Source of the DNA: Aliivibrio sp. EL58
Lineage (GTDB): Bacteria; Pseudomonadota; Gammaproteobacteria; Enterobacterales; Vibrionaceae
Assembly: GCF_900312675.1 (NCBI RefSeq)
Contig: NZ_OMPC01000007.1
Location: 62,001 to 126,000, forward strand
DNA: 64,000 nt
Direction: 5' to 3'
The position numbers were made by a program, and so were the translations under genes. This document shows positions 45,220-55,344 of this stretch, one piece after another (position 1 is the first letter of the stretch; each line of letters begins with the position of its first letter). The notes under the pieces are model-generated. The model was not told the DNA's origin. It worked only from the letters and a program-made list of their open reading frames with translations, and ran no database searches.

Positions 45220-48200
45220 ATGAGTTTATTGATAAGTATGTTTATTTCTCGATTTAGCTACAATTTATTTAATAAGTTACTGGTGTTATTTACCAGTTTA
45301 TTCTTTTCTACTTCTGTACTTTCGGCAGACTTAGCGATTGAAGTAAAGGTGAATGACCCTGTATACCAAAATAATGAAATTGTTGCCTATCAGATAACAA
45401 TTACCAACTCATCTCTAAATACAATTAATGATATTACTGTCTCGGCAGATTTTCTGTCTACAATGTCAGGGTCTGAACCCGCTTTTCAATCGACGGAAAT
45501 TTCAGGCTCTGCTACTTGGTTCTCTAATAAAGGGGATTTTAGTTCGTCGGGTGACCTTATGGTTAGCAATGCCAAATTACAACAGGGTGGTGTGTTAACT
45601 TACACTGTTTTAGCAAGAGTTTCAGATACCGCTATTACTGATATTTCCATTCAAGCAAATGTAACTTCATCATCCGAAAATATTGATTCAAATACACAAA
45701 TAATCACACCCGCACCTTATGAATATACATTGACTCTTTCTGTCGATAAAAGCCAATACGCATTAAATGATCTATTAACTTATACATTAAAAGCCGAAAA
45801 TACAGGCAGTTATAAAGTACAGCACCTAGCCATTAACCAATTGTTTTCCTCTTTAGCGGTTGAATCTATTGATGGCAATTTAGTTTCTCCATTTTCATCG
45901 GCTTCTATCACAGCAAAAAAAAGTGGAGCAGACAGTGAAACTGGTACTTTTGTTTCACAAGGAGATCTTGCTGTTAGTGATGCTACTCTTGATGTTAGTG
46001 GAAGCATAACCTACACAATCAAAGCTGCTGTTATTGGTACTTTGGTCGGTGACATTGTCACTTCTGCTGACTCAGTAACCAAAGAAGGGAACCTAAGTAG
46101 TAACCAACTCACAACGCCACCAATTATTGGTGAGTTGACCATTACAAATCATGAATTTGAAAATACAACGCCTTATTTGGTTAATGGCGAAATGAAAGTT
46201 CATCTTAGTGTTGAAAATACCGGCGGTGGTATTGTTCATAACTATCATGTTCAACATAATATTGCCGCATTGTTAGCAACTTTAGGTAACGATTTAAATG
46301 AGCTTAATTTTGATCAGATTGACGTACAAGGAAACCCATATAATTCTTGGGTATCTAAAGTAAATACTATTGGTAGCAATTCAGTATCGGCTCTTAATAA
46401 CAGTGGTGAATTAACAGATACAGCATTTGATGATGTGGTTTCTGTATATCCTGGTGAGACAATTGATTATTTGATTTCAGCAACAATCACACCTGTAACT
46501 ATCGGTGAAATTAAGAATTTAACCGCAAAAGCCTTAAAATCTGATGGGTCTTTAGCTAGCTCGGTGAGCCAAATTACGACTCCGATTAATGCTGAAAAAG
46601 TGCTACAAACTGCCGACCCAGAAATTAAAATCACTAAATCGACATCACAAAGTCAGTATACCCCAGGCGGTGAGGTGGTTTATGACATTACGGTTGAAAA
46701 TACGTCAAGTAAGTACTTTGCTAACAATTTGATTGTTGTCGATAAATTATCATGTATTAAAACAGAGCAAGCGGGTGGTGCAGGCTCGGCAAGTGCTTTT
46801 AAATCATGGAAGTTAGAAGTTACTGATGGCAGTGATAATCAAGGAACAGATGCGGGTAAATTTACAGCGTCAGGAACGGGGGATGTAGTTGTTTCACCCG
46901 ATGTCGCTCCCGGTAAAAAGGTTATCTATAAACTGACAGCTACGGTCAATGACACTAGCGTTGGGATTATTATTGATAATGATCCAAGCTGTACCGATGA
47001 TGTCATAGAAGATGGTACTGGGGTTGAAATGCCTGATGACAGTTTATCGGTAACAAAAGATGTCGATTCTTATTATTATTCATCAGGTCAATTGCTTACT
47101 TATACTATAAAAGTAACAAATAACGGCGATGGTTTTGCCGATCAAGTTTCTGTTGTTGATGATTTAACGGCAATTATGGTGACTGATATTTATGGCAACT
47201 CTGTTCCCGCTTATTCTTATTGGACAGTTACAGCAAGCGCGGAGCATATTGATGGAACCCCTGCAAACTCAACAGATACAGGGCTCTCCGGATCTATTGT
47301 TTATCCCGATGTTTTAGATGTAAAAGCGACAATTGAACCAAAAACTACAATAACTTACACCATAAGTGCAAGAACAATTGCAACAGCAAATAGTACGATA
47401 ACAAATGAGGTGATTGTTGATGGTAAAGCAATCGCAGATAGAGGATCTGTACCAAGAGATTTCAATGTTTCTATAAATAAATCGGTAAAAATTGATGGTG
47501 CAGCAACCTTTAGTGGAGAGCAAACGTCATATTCAAAGCCGGCAACAATAGTTACGTATCAACTTGTATTAAAAAATGAAAAATCAAATGGTTATGCTAC
47601 TAATGTAAATATTGTAGATCCTATTTCGAGTGTTCAAGCGGATATATTAGAACCGGATAATACTCAAATTCCAGTATTTACTACTTGGACAATTGCAACG
47701 GAAAAAGAAGTAATTGATGCTTCTGGTTTGTCATCACAAGAAGAAGCAGAGCTTTTGGCTGCTACTGATGTAGGTATCGTCGAGAATAATAAAGACTTAA
47801 ATACAACAGCACAAATCCCGCCGAATGTACGCATTATTTATACGATTACAGCACAGATTGACCGTACTGATGATAATAAAATTGTTTGGGGAAAGTTTAA
47901 TAATATTGCCACAGTTTCTACACCAGATAATGGAAAGTCGAATAGTGATAATGCATGGGTTCATCCTAAAGATCCGGATGTATTGGTAACTAAAACAACG
48001 CCTAATGATGTGTTTAAAGTTGGAGAAACTGTCGAGTTCAATATTTATGTTTTCAATAAAGGAGCAGGTTATGCCAATGACGTAGATGTCAGTGATGATA
48101 TTATTGGCATGGACGTATTTGAACCAGGTTGGACAATTCAAGCAAGTACAGAAGGACACCCTAAGAGTGGCAGTTATGCTGATATAAAGTCAACGTGGCC

Positions 48201-51200
48201 AGATGGTGGAAATATTCAATCTAAAGTTGATATTGATCCAAAAGAATCATCTGGTGATTATAATGGCATGGGCTATGTTGTTTATAAAGTCACTGGCACG
48301 GTTAAATCCGATTATGTGAAAGATGAAATATCAAATACGGTAGAAATCCATGATCCTGCTACAGGTACGGATCATTCATCAACGGCAGAAATAGGTAAAG
48401 GGGCCGTAACAGAAAAATTTAATATATCGATCTTAAAAACTTCAGATAAAGTGAAAGTAGTTCCTGGTGAAGATATTACCTATAGCATATCATTATTGAA
48501 CAACAGTACGACGATAACGGCAAAAAGGCTGACTGTTGCCGATTTAATGACTCAAATAAAATCGGTATTAGCAAACGATAAAGATGATCATTTTGAAAAT
48601 GATGTAAACCAGTCTCCCTTTGACTATTGGCAAATAAAACTTGATGGTGAGGCCTCTTTTGGCCCTCAAAATACGGATGATTTTATTTATCCAGCAATAG
48701 GGTCATCTGATGTATTAGAGCTTGCACCACAAGAAGTAAAAACCTTTCAAATTAAGGCTAGGGTTAAAGATAATTACGTTGGTACGGTAATGTCAGGCTC
48801 ATTAACGAATTTACTGCCTAATGATGCTTATGTTTATCGTGATTTTGGAGAAGTGACAGAACAATCTCATATTTCACATCATGAAAATGAAATTACTTGG
48901 AATGGTGCTGATACCATTAGACAGGTGTTGGTTAATGGTTCTCCTAATCAGTATTACAGCCCTGGTGATGAATTAACTTATACCATCAAAGTGCTTTCTA
49001 AAACGGGTTACTTAAATAACCATAAAGTATCTGAGGATATTTTAGGTTTGAACGTTCTACTTATGGACGGTACTTCAGAAAACCCATTCACAAACGTATT
49101 CTCTGTTGATGTAATTAAAGATGATGCTAATGGTGGTCGTGGTACTACGGATGGTACCCTCGACGGAACGGTTGAAAATAATAAAAATATTAATACCACA
49201 ATAGATGTAGCCGGTGGTGATTATGTTTTATATACAGTAAAAGGTATTGTTCGTGATGATGCCGTAGGTGATATTGATATTGGTGGTATAACGATTCGAC
49301 CAAATGAGTTTCATTTAACCTTCTCTAAAGAAGTTGATGAGATTAACTATAAACCGGGAGAACCTCTAACTTACCATTTGCTTATTACTAATGACGGAAA
49401 AGGTAATGCTTACGATATTCCTGTACTTGATGAAATATCAAAAGTTCAGGTTGAGCTTGTCGATGGTAATTTAGGCCCTGCATTTATGTCTGGTTGGACA
49501 ATAAACCCAGTTGTCACTGGTGGTTCTACTGGAGGTAATGCCCAAGTAGGTACGGTAACAGATGGAAAAGACATTAATACAAGAGCATCTATCCCAGCAG
49601 GTGCGACCATTGATTATGTCGTGACTACAACCGTAAACCCTAAAGCTGTTGGGGATATTATTAACATATTATCAGTTAATGGTGACCGAGTGAGTGCCAT
49701 ATCTAAGCCTGATGCTCAAAAATTTGATTATTCAAAAGCCATTTTAGCTTATTACGATACTGATGGTGTTACTAAGTTGAGCTCTGGTTTAGCTGGCTAT
49801 AAACCGGGGGGATTTGTTGAATATCAAATTGAAATTATTAATGACAATGAAGTGCATTTAGATAATGTTGCGATTACTGACAGGATTCAATCAGTAACAA
49901 CAGATTGTTATTACCCCAATACAGGTAGTGTACAGACATGTCCTGCTTTTGATCGTTGGGAAATCATAACGGAAACGGATAGAAGTCCAATATCTAATCC
50001 GGGAATCGTTAAAGATAACGAGAATATTGACACAACCTTTGATCTAGCTGCAAAAAGTGCCACTCCATTAGGCTCGTTTGTTAGGTATAAAATAAAAGCT
50101 CATATAGTAGAGAAGGCTGTTGGCGAGTTTAAAAATGAAGCGCTCATCGCGGGCCGGTTTCATGTGAGTTCTGATCGTTCCGTTATGCTACCTTCGGTCA
50201 TTAAGAAAACACATAAAGCCTATTCAGATAGCAGCTTTAGTGCTGTTAAAACGACTTATAATCACCAAGTTGATGATCAGAAAGTTTATTATCACTTACG
50301 TTTAGAGAATAATGGTGATGGTACTGAGTATGGCAAATCGTTGGTTGAGAAGTTCTCAGAATTAAAAGTGAGATTAGCACAAACGGCTTTAGGCCAAGGT
50401 GATAACGAGAAAGGTATCGTATATCAACCAAACGGTTGGAGTGTTACAGCGACAACTTCAGGCGAATCGATGACTTCTATTGGTTCCTATGTTGGTGGTG
50501 TTAATGCAGATATTGATTTGGCTTATGTGTCTATTGCACCTAATGGATGGATCGACTTCGTAATGGAATCACAAATTCGTGACGATAGCTTAGATGCCAT
50601 TCAAATTAAGCCTTTATATAATGGCAGTGGTTTTTCAAAATCACATATTAATTCAGACCCTAGTGGACTGGAAGTTACTAAAAAGATCATATCAATTGCA
50701 GGCAATTCTTATAGTAGCGGTGACACTTATAAGCCGGGTGACAGTGTAGAATATCAATTTGTTGTAAAAAACATTCAACCTGTTTGGCGTGATAATACGA
50801 TCATTCAAGATTTACTTTCTGAATTAAAAGTAGAAGTTATTGGTGGGGCGATAGAGCCTGCATTAATCAACACCAATATTACGGATGTAGTAACAACAGG
50901 TTTGGATGCTGATATTGATACAAAGCCTTTAGATTACGATCCTAAAGATGATCTTGATATTAAAGCGTCAGATGGCTTAGATATTGCTCCAATGGAAGAG
51001 ATTACTTTTACCATTACTGGTGATATTCGTGAAGATGCTGTTGGGGTTGTTGACGCCAATACGGCAATAGGTGGTAATAACACAGTTACAACAGATCCTA
51101 TTCCACCAGTAGCACCTTTATTAGTATTTGAAAAAACAGTGATTAACACAACATCAGACAGTAATACGTGTTCATTTCCGTCAACGACTGGCAGTGGGTG

Positions 51201-54200
51201 TCAATACAACCCAAGCGGACAAGTGACTTATGAAGTCATGGTGCGAAATGACGGTGAAGGTACTGCTAATGATATCGTAATAAAAGATTTAGTTAGCGCT
51301 TTAAAAACTTCAGATGGTATCGATGCATTTACATCAAGTAATGTGCATCTTATTGAGCAGCCAGATCCTTCTCGATTTTCTATATCTGGACAATATGATG
51401 GTTCATCTGATTTAAACGCAACGTTTGATTTAATGTCTGGGGACAGCCTGAAGTTTGAGATATCAGGAGCGGTGTCAAATAATGCTACAGGGTCAATAGT
51501 AAATACCGCTCAGATAGATGGTGTAAATTCTAATGATGTAACATTGGCAGCGGGCACGGCTAAGATAGTTGCCATGAAAGCCTCTGATATCAGCACTTAT
51601 TCACCAGGGCAGCCAATTAAATACACTATTCGAGTATTAAATAAATCTGATACCAACACTGAAGTTACGGTTGTTGATTCTATCTCTACATTTATGGTTG
51701 AAACAGCAGACGGCTCTATGCAACCAGCTTTAGGGTCATGGTCAATCACTTCACGTGTAATTTCTGATGGTGATCATGATTCATCTCCGAGTTATACCGA
51801 TATCAGTAGCTTACCAACAAGTGGAGACATTAATTCTGTTATAAAAATGGCAGCAAGAAATACTGATTCAACCATGACAGAAGTTGAGATTGTTATTGAT
51901 GGTGTGATCAGAAAAGATGCGATTGGCCAGTTTACAAACACGGTAACTGTCAACGGAGCAAAGTATCAAGTTGATGTCGGCTATATTGTTCCAGAAAAGG
52001 GGGAGTTATCCGTAACAAAAACTGCATCTAAAATTCCGGCTACTTATGTTCCTGGGGAGACAATTGGGTTTGATGTTCAAGTTGAGAATACAGGTGGTGG
52101 CTATGTAACTAATGCCAATATTAGCGATCTAAGTAAATCAATAAAAACTGATTTTGCAGGCCAAGCCAGAGAAGGACGCGCATTTGAACAGTGGGACATT
52201 ACTGATGTATCAGTTATTGGAGCGGAACCGTCATTATCACAAATGGTAGCAGGCAGTGAAGTTACAGGGACTGATGGCTATGAGGTTAATTACAATATCG
52301 CACCATCACATATCATCAATCTGCATCTAGAAGGAAAAGTAAACGATGATGCAATGGGGGATATTACTAATATTGTTAATGTTACAGATGTTGAAAACAA
52401 AATAAAAAGAGCAGAAGCTACTTATACACCGGAAAAAGCATCATTAACGGTAACGAAAGTAGTAGATAAACCAATCTATGAAGCTGGTGATACATTAACG
52501 TATACCATTAAAGTGACAAATACGACTGCAGCATGGGCCAAAGATGTCCAGATTAGTGATTTTGTATCTACAATTGAAAGCCCAACAATCGATGGAAATA
52601 CATTAACTGCATTTGATCCCGCTTCTATTAGTATTTCTGGAAGTTCATTAACCGGGCATACGGTTATCCCAACGATTACTTCCGGTGACATTAATGGAAT
52701 GATTGAGATTGCTCCAAACGATGAGTTGGAAATTAACATTAGCGGTAAGCTACTACCAATGATTCACGGTGAAGTTAAAAATACAGTTACCGTTGAACTG
52801 GATGGTGTTACTCAAACCGCAGAAGCGATTAGCCTTCCTATTATTCCAGTCGTTACTTTACTAAAAGAAGCGCCGGTTGAGACCTATGTTCCAGGTGAAA
52901 CATCAGATTTTGTTATTACCGTGACCAATGGCACCAATGGCTTTGCCGACGACATTAAATTAGACGACATCATTTCAGCTTTAACTGTAGAAACGATAGA
53001 TGGCATACAAGAGCAAGCATTCAGCCATTGGGTTCTAGATGTTGAAGCGAATGATTCTGATACCGTTATAACACGAACCAGTTCGACGATTAATGAAGAT
53101 ATTCAGGTCAATATTGATCTCGCTCCGCTTGATACCGTGACATTTACAGTTAGCGGAGAGGTGAATGTAAAAGCCACTGGTGTTATAAAAAATACCGCCA
53201 CAATGGAATTTAATGGCATAACAGTAACGGATGATGCCGAATTAAAACCTGCAGCACAAAATGTCTCTTTTATTAAAACAGTAAAAGATGGGTCTCAAGA
53301 GGCGAAATACATTGCAGGAGAAGAAGCAGAATTTCATATTACTTTAGTAAATAATGCAGCTAGCTTTGCTCAAAATATACAGATCATCGACATCATTAGT
53401 GACCTACAAGTAACGACAATCTTAGGTGCAACTGAAGATGCGTTTAGTTCATGGGATATTAACTATGACATACAAAATGATAAATACAGCACAACAACAA
53501 TTGATCCACTGCCGCTAGGGAAAGATATCGATGTTACTGTTGATTTAGCACCAAATGCGACAATTGATTTTATTGTTAAAGGCATTGTAAATTCCAATGC
53601 TCTGGGCGACATCTCGAATACAGCAAGTATGGATGATGGCGTAACAACGATAGACTCAACTGCCGTGTTAAAGCCAGAAGAAGTGGTTTTAATGGTGAAA
53701 AAAATCGCAGATAAAGCAGAATACACAAATGATGACGACGAAATTACCTTTACACTAGGTGTTACGAATCGAGGCTCAGCAGATGTATCCGGAGTACGCT
53801 TAGTTGATGAAATTTCAGCGCTTCAAGGGGCTAATGGTAACCCACTATTTACTGAGTGGACGGCAAAAGTTATTGAGTTTCCGGGGTCAGCAGTTATCGA
53901 AACCCAAGATTCGATAGATCTTAACTCAACACAGACTCTAAAAGCTTATGAAGGTAATGCTTTTGAAATTATCGTTGTCGGTAAAATAGGTAAAGGACTT
54001 GATGATGATATTACTAACACTTTTACGGTGACCACACCAAGTGGAATAACAGCAGAAGACAGCGTCACAATACACGTTAAGAAGTTTGCAGATAATGAAG
54101 GTGAACTTCAAGTAACTAAAAGAGCACTTAAAGACAGCGCTCAAGTAGGTGATGTTATTGAGTATGAAGTGATTATTGAAAATCACAATGAAGCCGAATT

Positions 54201-55305
54201 TAAAGGCGTTAAACTAGAAGATAGATACCCATCAGGTTTCCAATACCTTGAAGGTTCGACTGAAATTACTAACAGTGGTCCAGATGGCGAATTTGATACA
54301 TTTGATGATGTATTTACCAACCAAGACCCAAGCATCACCAGCGTTTTAACATTCAATATTGGCGATATGTTGGCGTATGGTTCAAGCGGTTCAACAATTC
54401 AAGAGAAAGTTCGTGTTCGATACTTATTGCGAGTCACGGTAGGTGCCACATTTGGCAGTTATGTGAATACGGCTTATGCCATGACACCGGCAGAAGGAAT
54501 GACAAGCGGACCATTAGAAATTAAATCAAACATGAGTAGCGCAACGGTTGAAATAACCCCTGATAAGCTATTTGATACCGCTTCAATTATCGGGAAAGTG
54601 TTTGAAGATCATAATGGTGATGGTTACCAAGCAGAAGCCACTGCATTTGATATTACGATCACTGCTGATATTCCGTCATCCGTTTATGTCGTGAATTCAA
54701 CGACTTTAGAAATTCAAGGCCAAGAAGAGGCGCTTACTGAAAAAGAAGTAGCACCAATAAATAAAAGTATTGTTATTGACCATTTATTTGGGCTTTCTAG
54801 AAACAGAACCTTACCTGAAGGCAATAAAGCGGTACTTCAATTTGCAACCACCACTCGAGATAAGTTTGATTTTACGGTAACGACTGAAGATGGCACTCAT
54901 ATACTGTTCAAAAAAGATGATTCAGTGATCACAAGCCATACCGATGAGCGTCAAGAGGGCCTAACCGGAGAAAATCTGAACATCACTCGAAATCTCTATA
55001 AAGATGGCTCTTATTATTTATGGGAAATTATCATAGAGAATATGGGGTTATATGAAGATGGTATTCCTGGCGTTAGGCTACTTACGGTTGAAGGTATTAT
55101 TATTGAAACGGATCAATATGGTCGCTATCACGTGCCAGATCAGTGGGTATTGGATAAAAAAGGCAAACAATTCCTTGTAAAGGTTGATAGTGATTCATTG
55201 CCAACAGGCATGACCGTTATCAGTGAAAACCCAAAGGTGTTACGTATAACACCGCACGCACTGACAAAATTTAATTTCAGTATTCAAAGCAAAGATGAAA
55301 AATAA
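45220..55305 (+). CDS. Giant secreted repeat protein with DUF11-like domains (surface stalk or adhesin candidate)
   Basis: About 3,361 residues. A signal peptide ends near residue 36 (STSVLSA), then about 21 tandem Ig-like repeats of 110-180 residues. A typical repeat reads K-x-Y-x-PG-E-x-x-x-Y-x-I-x-V-x-N, then V-x-D-x-I-S-x-L-x-V-E, then AF-x-x-W-x-I, then IAP-x-x-x-I-x-F-T-I-x-G, then G-x-I-x-NT. Late repeat starts lie near bases 51997, 52435, 52840, 53254, 53680 and 54097, i.e. about 415 bases apart. Only the last looks like a canonical DUF11 domain. The C-terminal ~240 residues begin with an SdrD-B-like unit containing the EF-hand-like DHNGDGYQAE. No membrane anchor, sortase motif, RTX repeats or C-terminal barrel is seen. 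Start is uncertain: an ATG six codons later (45238) would give a shorter signal peptide, and neither has a good ribosome-binding site. First gene of a three-gene set with a barrel and a double-OmpA lipoprotein. Confidence 0.88.
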   Translation: MSLLISMFISRFSYNLFNKLLVLFTSLFFSTSVLSADLAIEVKVNDPVYQNNEIVAYQITITNSSLNTINDITVSADFLSTMSGSEPAFQSTEISGSATWFSNKGDFSSSGDLMVSNAKLQQGGVLTYTVLARVSDTAITDISIQANVTSSSENIDSNTQIITPAPYEYTLTLSVDKSQYALNDLLTYTLKAENTGSYKVQHLAINQLFSSLAVESIDGNLVSPFSSASITAKKSGADSETGTFVSQGDLAVSDATLDVSGSITYTIKAAVIGTLVGDIVTSADSVTKEGNLSSNQLTTPPIIGELTITNHEFENTTPYLVNGEMKVHLSVENTGGGIVHNYHVQHNIAALLATLGNDLNELNFDQIDVQGNPYNSWVSKVNTIGSNSVSALNNSGELTDTAFDDVVSVYPGETIDYLISATITPVTIGEIKNLTAKALKSDGSLASSVSQITTPINAEKVLQTADPEIKITKSTSQSQYTPGGEVVYDITVENTSSKYFANNLIVVDKLSCIKTEQAGGAGSASAFKSWKLEVTDGSDNQGTDAGKFTASGTGDVVVSPDVAPGKKVIYKLTATVNDTSVGIIIDNDPSCTDDVIEDGTGVEMPDDSLSVTKDVDSYYYSSGQLLTYTIKVTNNGDGFADQVSVVDDLTAIMVTDIYGNSVPAYSYWTVTASAEHIDGTPANSTDTGLSGSIVYPDVLDVKATIEPKTTITYTISARTIATANSTITNEVIVDGKAIADRGSVPRDFNVSINKSVKIDGAATFSGEQTSYSKPATIVTYQLVLKNEKSNGYATNVNIVDPISSVQADILEPDNTQIPVFTTWTIATEKEVIDASGLSSQEEAELLAATDVGIVENNKDLNTTAQIPPNVRIIYTITAQIDRTDDNKIVWGKFNNIATVSTPDNGKSNSDNAWVHPKDPDVLVTKTTPNDVFKVGETVEFNIYVFNKGAGYANDVDVSDDIIGMDVFEPGWTIQASTEGHPKSGSYADIKSTWPDGGNIQSKVDIDPKESSGDYNGMGYVVYKVTGTVKSDYVKDEISNTVEIHDPATGTDHSSTAEIGKGAVTEKFNISILKTSDKVKVVPGEDITYSISLLNNSTTITAKRLTVADLMTQIKSVLANDKDDHFENDVNQSPFDYWQIKLDGEASFGPQNTDDFIYPAIGSSDVLELAPQEVKTFQIKARVKDNYVGTVMSGSLTNLLPNDAYVYRDFGEVTEQSHISHHENEITWNGADTIRQVLVNGSPNQYYSPGDELTYTIKVLSKTGYLNNHKVSEDILGLNVLLMDGTSENPFTNVFSVDVIKDDANGGRGTTDGTLDGTVENNKNINTTIDVAGGDYVLYTVKGIVRDDAVGDIDIGGITIRPNEFHLTFSKEVDEINYKPGEPLTYHLLITNDGKGNAYDIPVLDEISKVQVELVDGNLGPAFMSGWTINPVVTGGSTGGNAQVGTVTDGKDINTRASIPAGATIDYVVTTTVNPKAVGDIINILSVNGDRVSAISKPDAQKFDYSKAILAYYDTDGVTKLSSGLAGYKPGGFVEYQIEIINDNEVHLDNVAITDRIQSVTTDCYYPNTGSVQTCPAFDRWEIITETDRSPISNPGIVKDNENIDTTFDLAAKSATPLGSFVRYKIKAHIVEKAVGEFKNEALIAGRFHVSSDRSVMLPSVIKKTHKAYSDSSFSAVKTTYNHQVDDQKVYYHLRLENNGDGTEYGKSLVEKFSELKVRLAQTALGQGDNEKGIVYQPNGWSVTATTSGESMTSIGSYVGGVNADIDLAYVSIAPNGWIDFVMESQIRDDSLDAIQIKPLYNGSGFSKSHINSDPSGLEVTKKIISIAGNSYSSGDTYKPGDSVEYQFVVKNIQPVWRDNTIIQDLLSELKVEVIGGAIEPALINTNITDVVTTGLDADIDTKPLDYDPKDDLDIKASDGLDIAPMEEITFTITGDIREDAVGVVDANTAIGGNNTVTTDPIPPVAPLLVFEKTVINTTSDSNTCSFPSTTGSGCQYNPSGQVTYEVMVRNDGEGTANDIVIKDLVSALKTSDGIDAFTSSNVHLIEQPDPSRFSISGQYDGSSDLNATFDLMSGDSLKFEISGAVSNNATGSIVNTAQIDGVNSNDVTLAAGTAKIVAMKASDISTYSPGQPIKYTIRVLNKSDTNTEVTVVDSISTFMVETADGSMQPALGSWSITSRVISDGDHDSSPSYTDISSLPTSGDINSVIKMAARNTDSTMTEVEIVIDGVIRKDAIGQFTNTVTVNGAKYQVDVGYIVPEKGELSVTKTASKIPATYVPGETIGFDVQVENTGGGYVTNANISDLSKSIKTDFAGQAREGRAFEQWDITDVSVIGAEPSLSQMVAGSEVTGTDGYEVNYNIAPSHIINLHLEGKVNDDAMGDITNIVNVTDVENKIKRAEATYTPEKASLTVTKVVDKPIYEAGDTLTYTIKVTNTTAAWAKDVQISDFVSTIESPTIDGNTLTAFDPASISISGSSLTGHTVIPTITSGDINGMIEIAPNDELEINISGKLLPMIHGEVKNTVTVELDGVTQTAEAISLPIIPVVTLLKEAPVETYVPGETSDFVITVTNGTNGFADDIKLDDIISALTVETIDGIQEQAFSHWVLDVEANDSDTVITRTSSTINEDIQVNIDLAPLDTVTFTVSGEVNVKATGVIKNTATMEFNGITVTDDAELKPAAQNVSFIKTVKDGSQEAKYIAGEEAEFHITLVNNAASFAQNIQIIDIISDLQVTTILGATEDAFSSWDINYDIQNDKYSTTTIDPLPLGKDIDVTVDLAPNATIDFIVKGIVNSNALGDISNTASMDDGVTTIDSTAVLKPEEVVLMVKKIADKAEYTNDDDEITFTLGVTNRGSADVSGVRLVDEISALQGANGNPLFTEWTAKVIEFPGSAVIETQDSIDLNSTQTLKAYEGNAFEIIVVGKIGKGLDDDITNTFTVTTPSGITAEDSVTIHVKKFADNEGELQVTKRALKDSAQVGDVIEYEVIIENHNEAEFKGVKLEDRYPSGFQYLEGSTEITNSGPDGEFDTFDDVFTNQDPSITSVLTFNIGDMLAYGSSGSTIQEKVRVRYLLRVTVGATFGSYVNTAYAMTPAEGMTSGPLEIKSNMSSATVEITPDKLFDTASIIGKVFEDHNGDGYQAEATAFDITITADIPSSVYVVNSTTLEIQGQEEALTEKEVAPINKSIVIDHLFGLSRNRTLPEGNKAVLQFATTTRDKFDFTVTTEDGTHILFKKDDSVITSHTDERQEGLTGENLNITRNLYKDGSYYLWEIIIENMGLYEDGIPGVRLLTVEGIIIETDQYGRYHVPDQWVLDKKGKQFLVKVDSDSLPTGMTVISENPKVLRITPHALTKFNFSIQSKDEK

Positions 55306-55344
55306 CTCAATATAAAAATAAGAATAGAAGTTATTAGGAGATAT

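Noticed and set aside
45325-54580. Long series of repeats considered as CRISPR or satellite DNA
   Set aside because: Repeat units are about 350-500 bases, differ in DNA sequence, and are conserved only as protein; no 25-40-base identical repeats or spacers are present.
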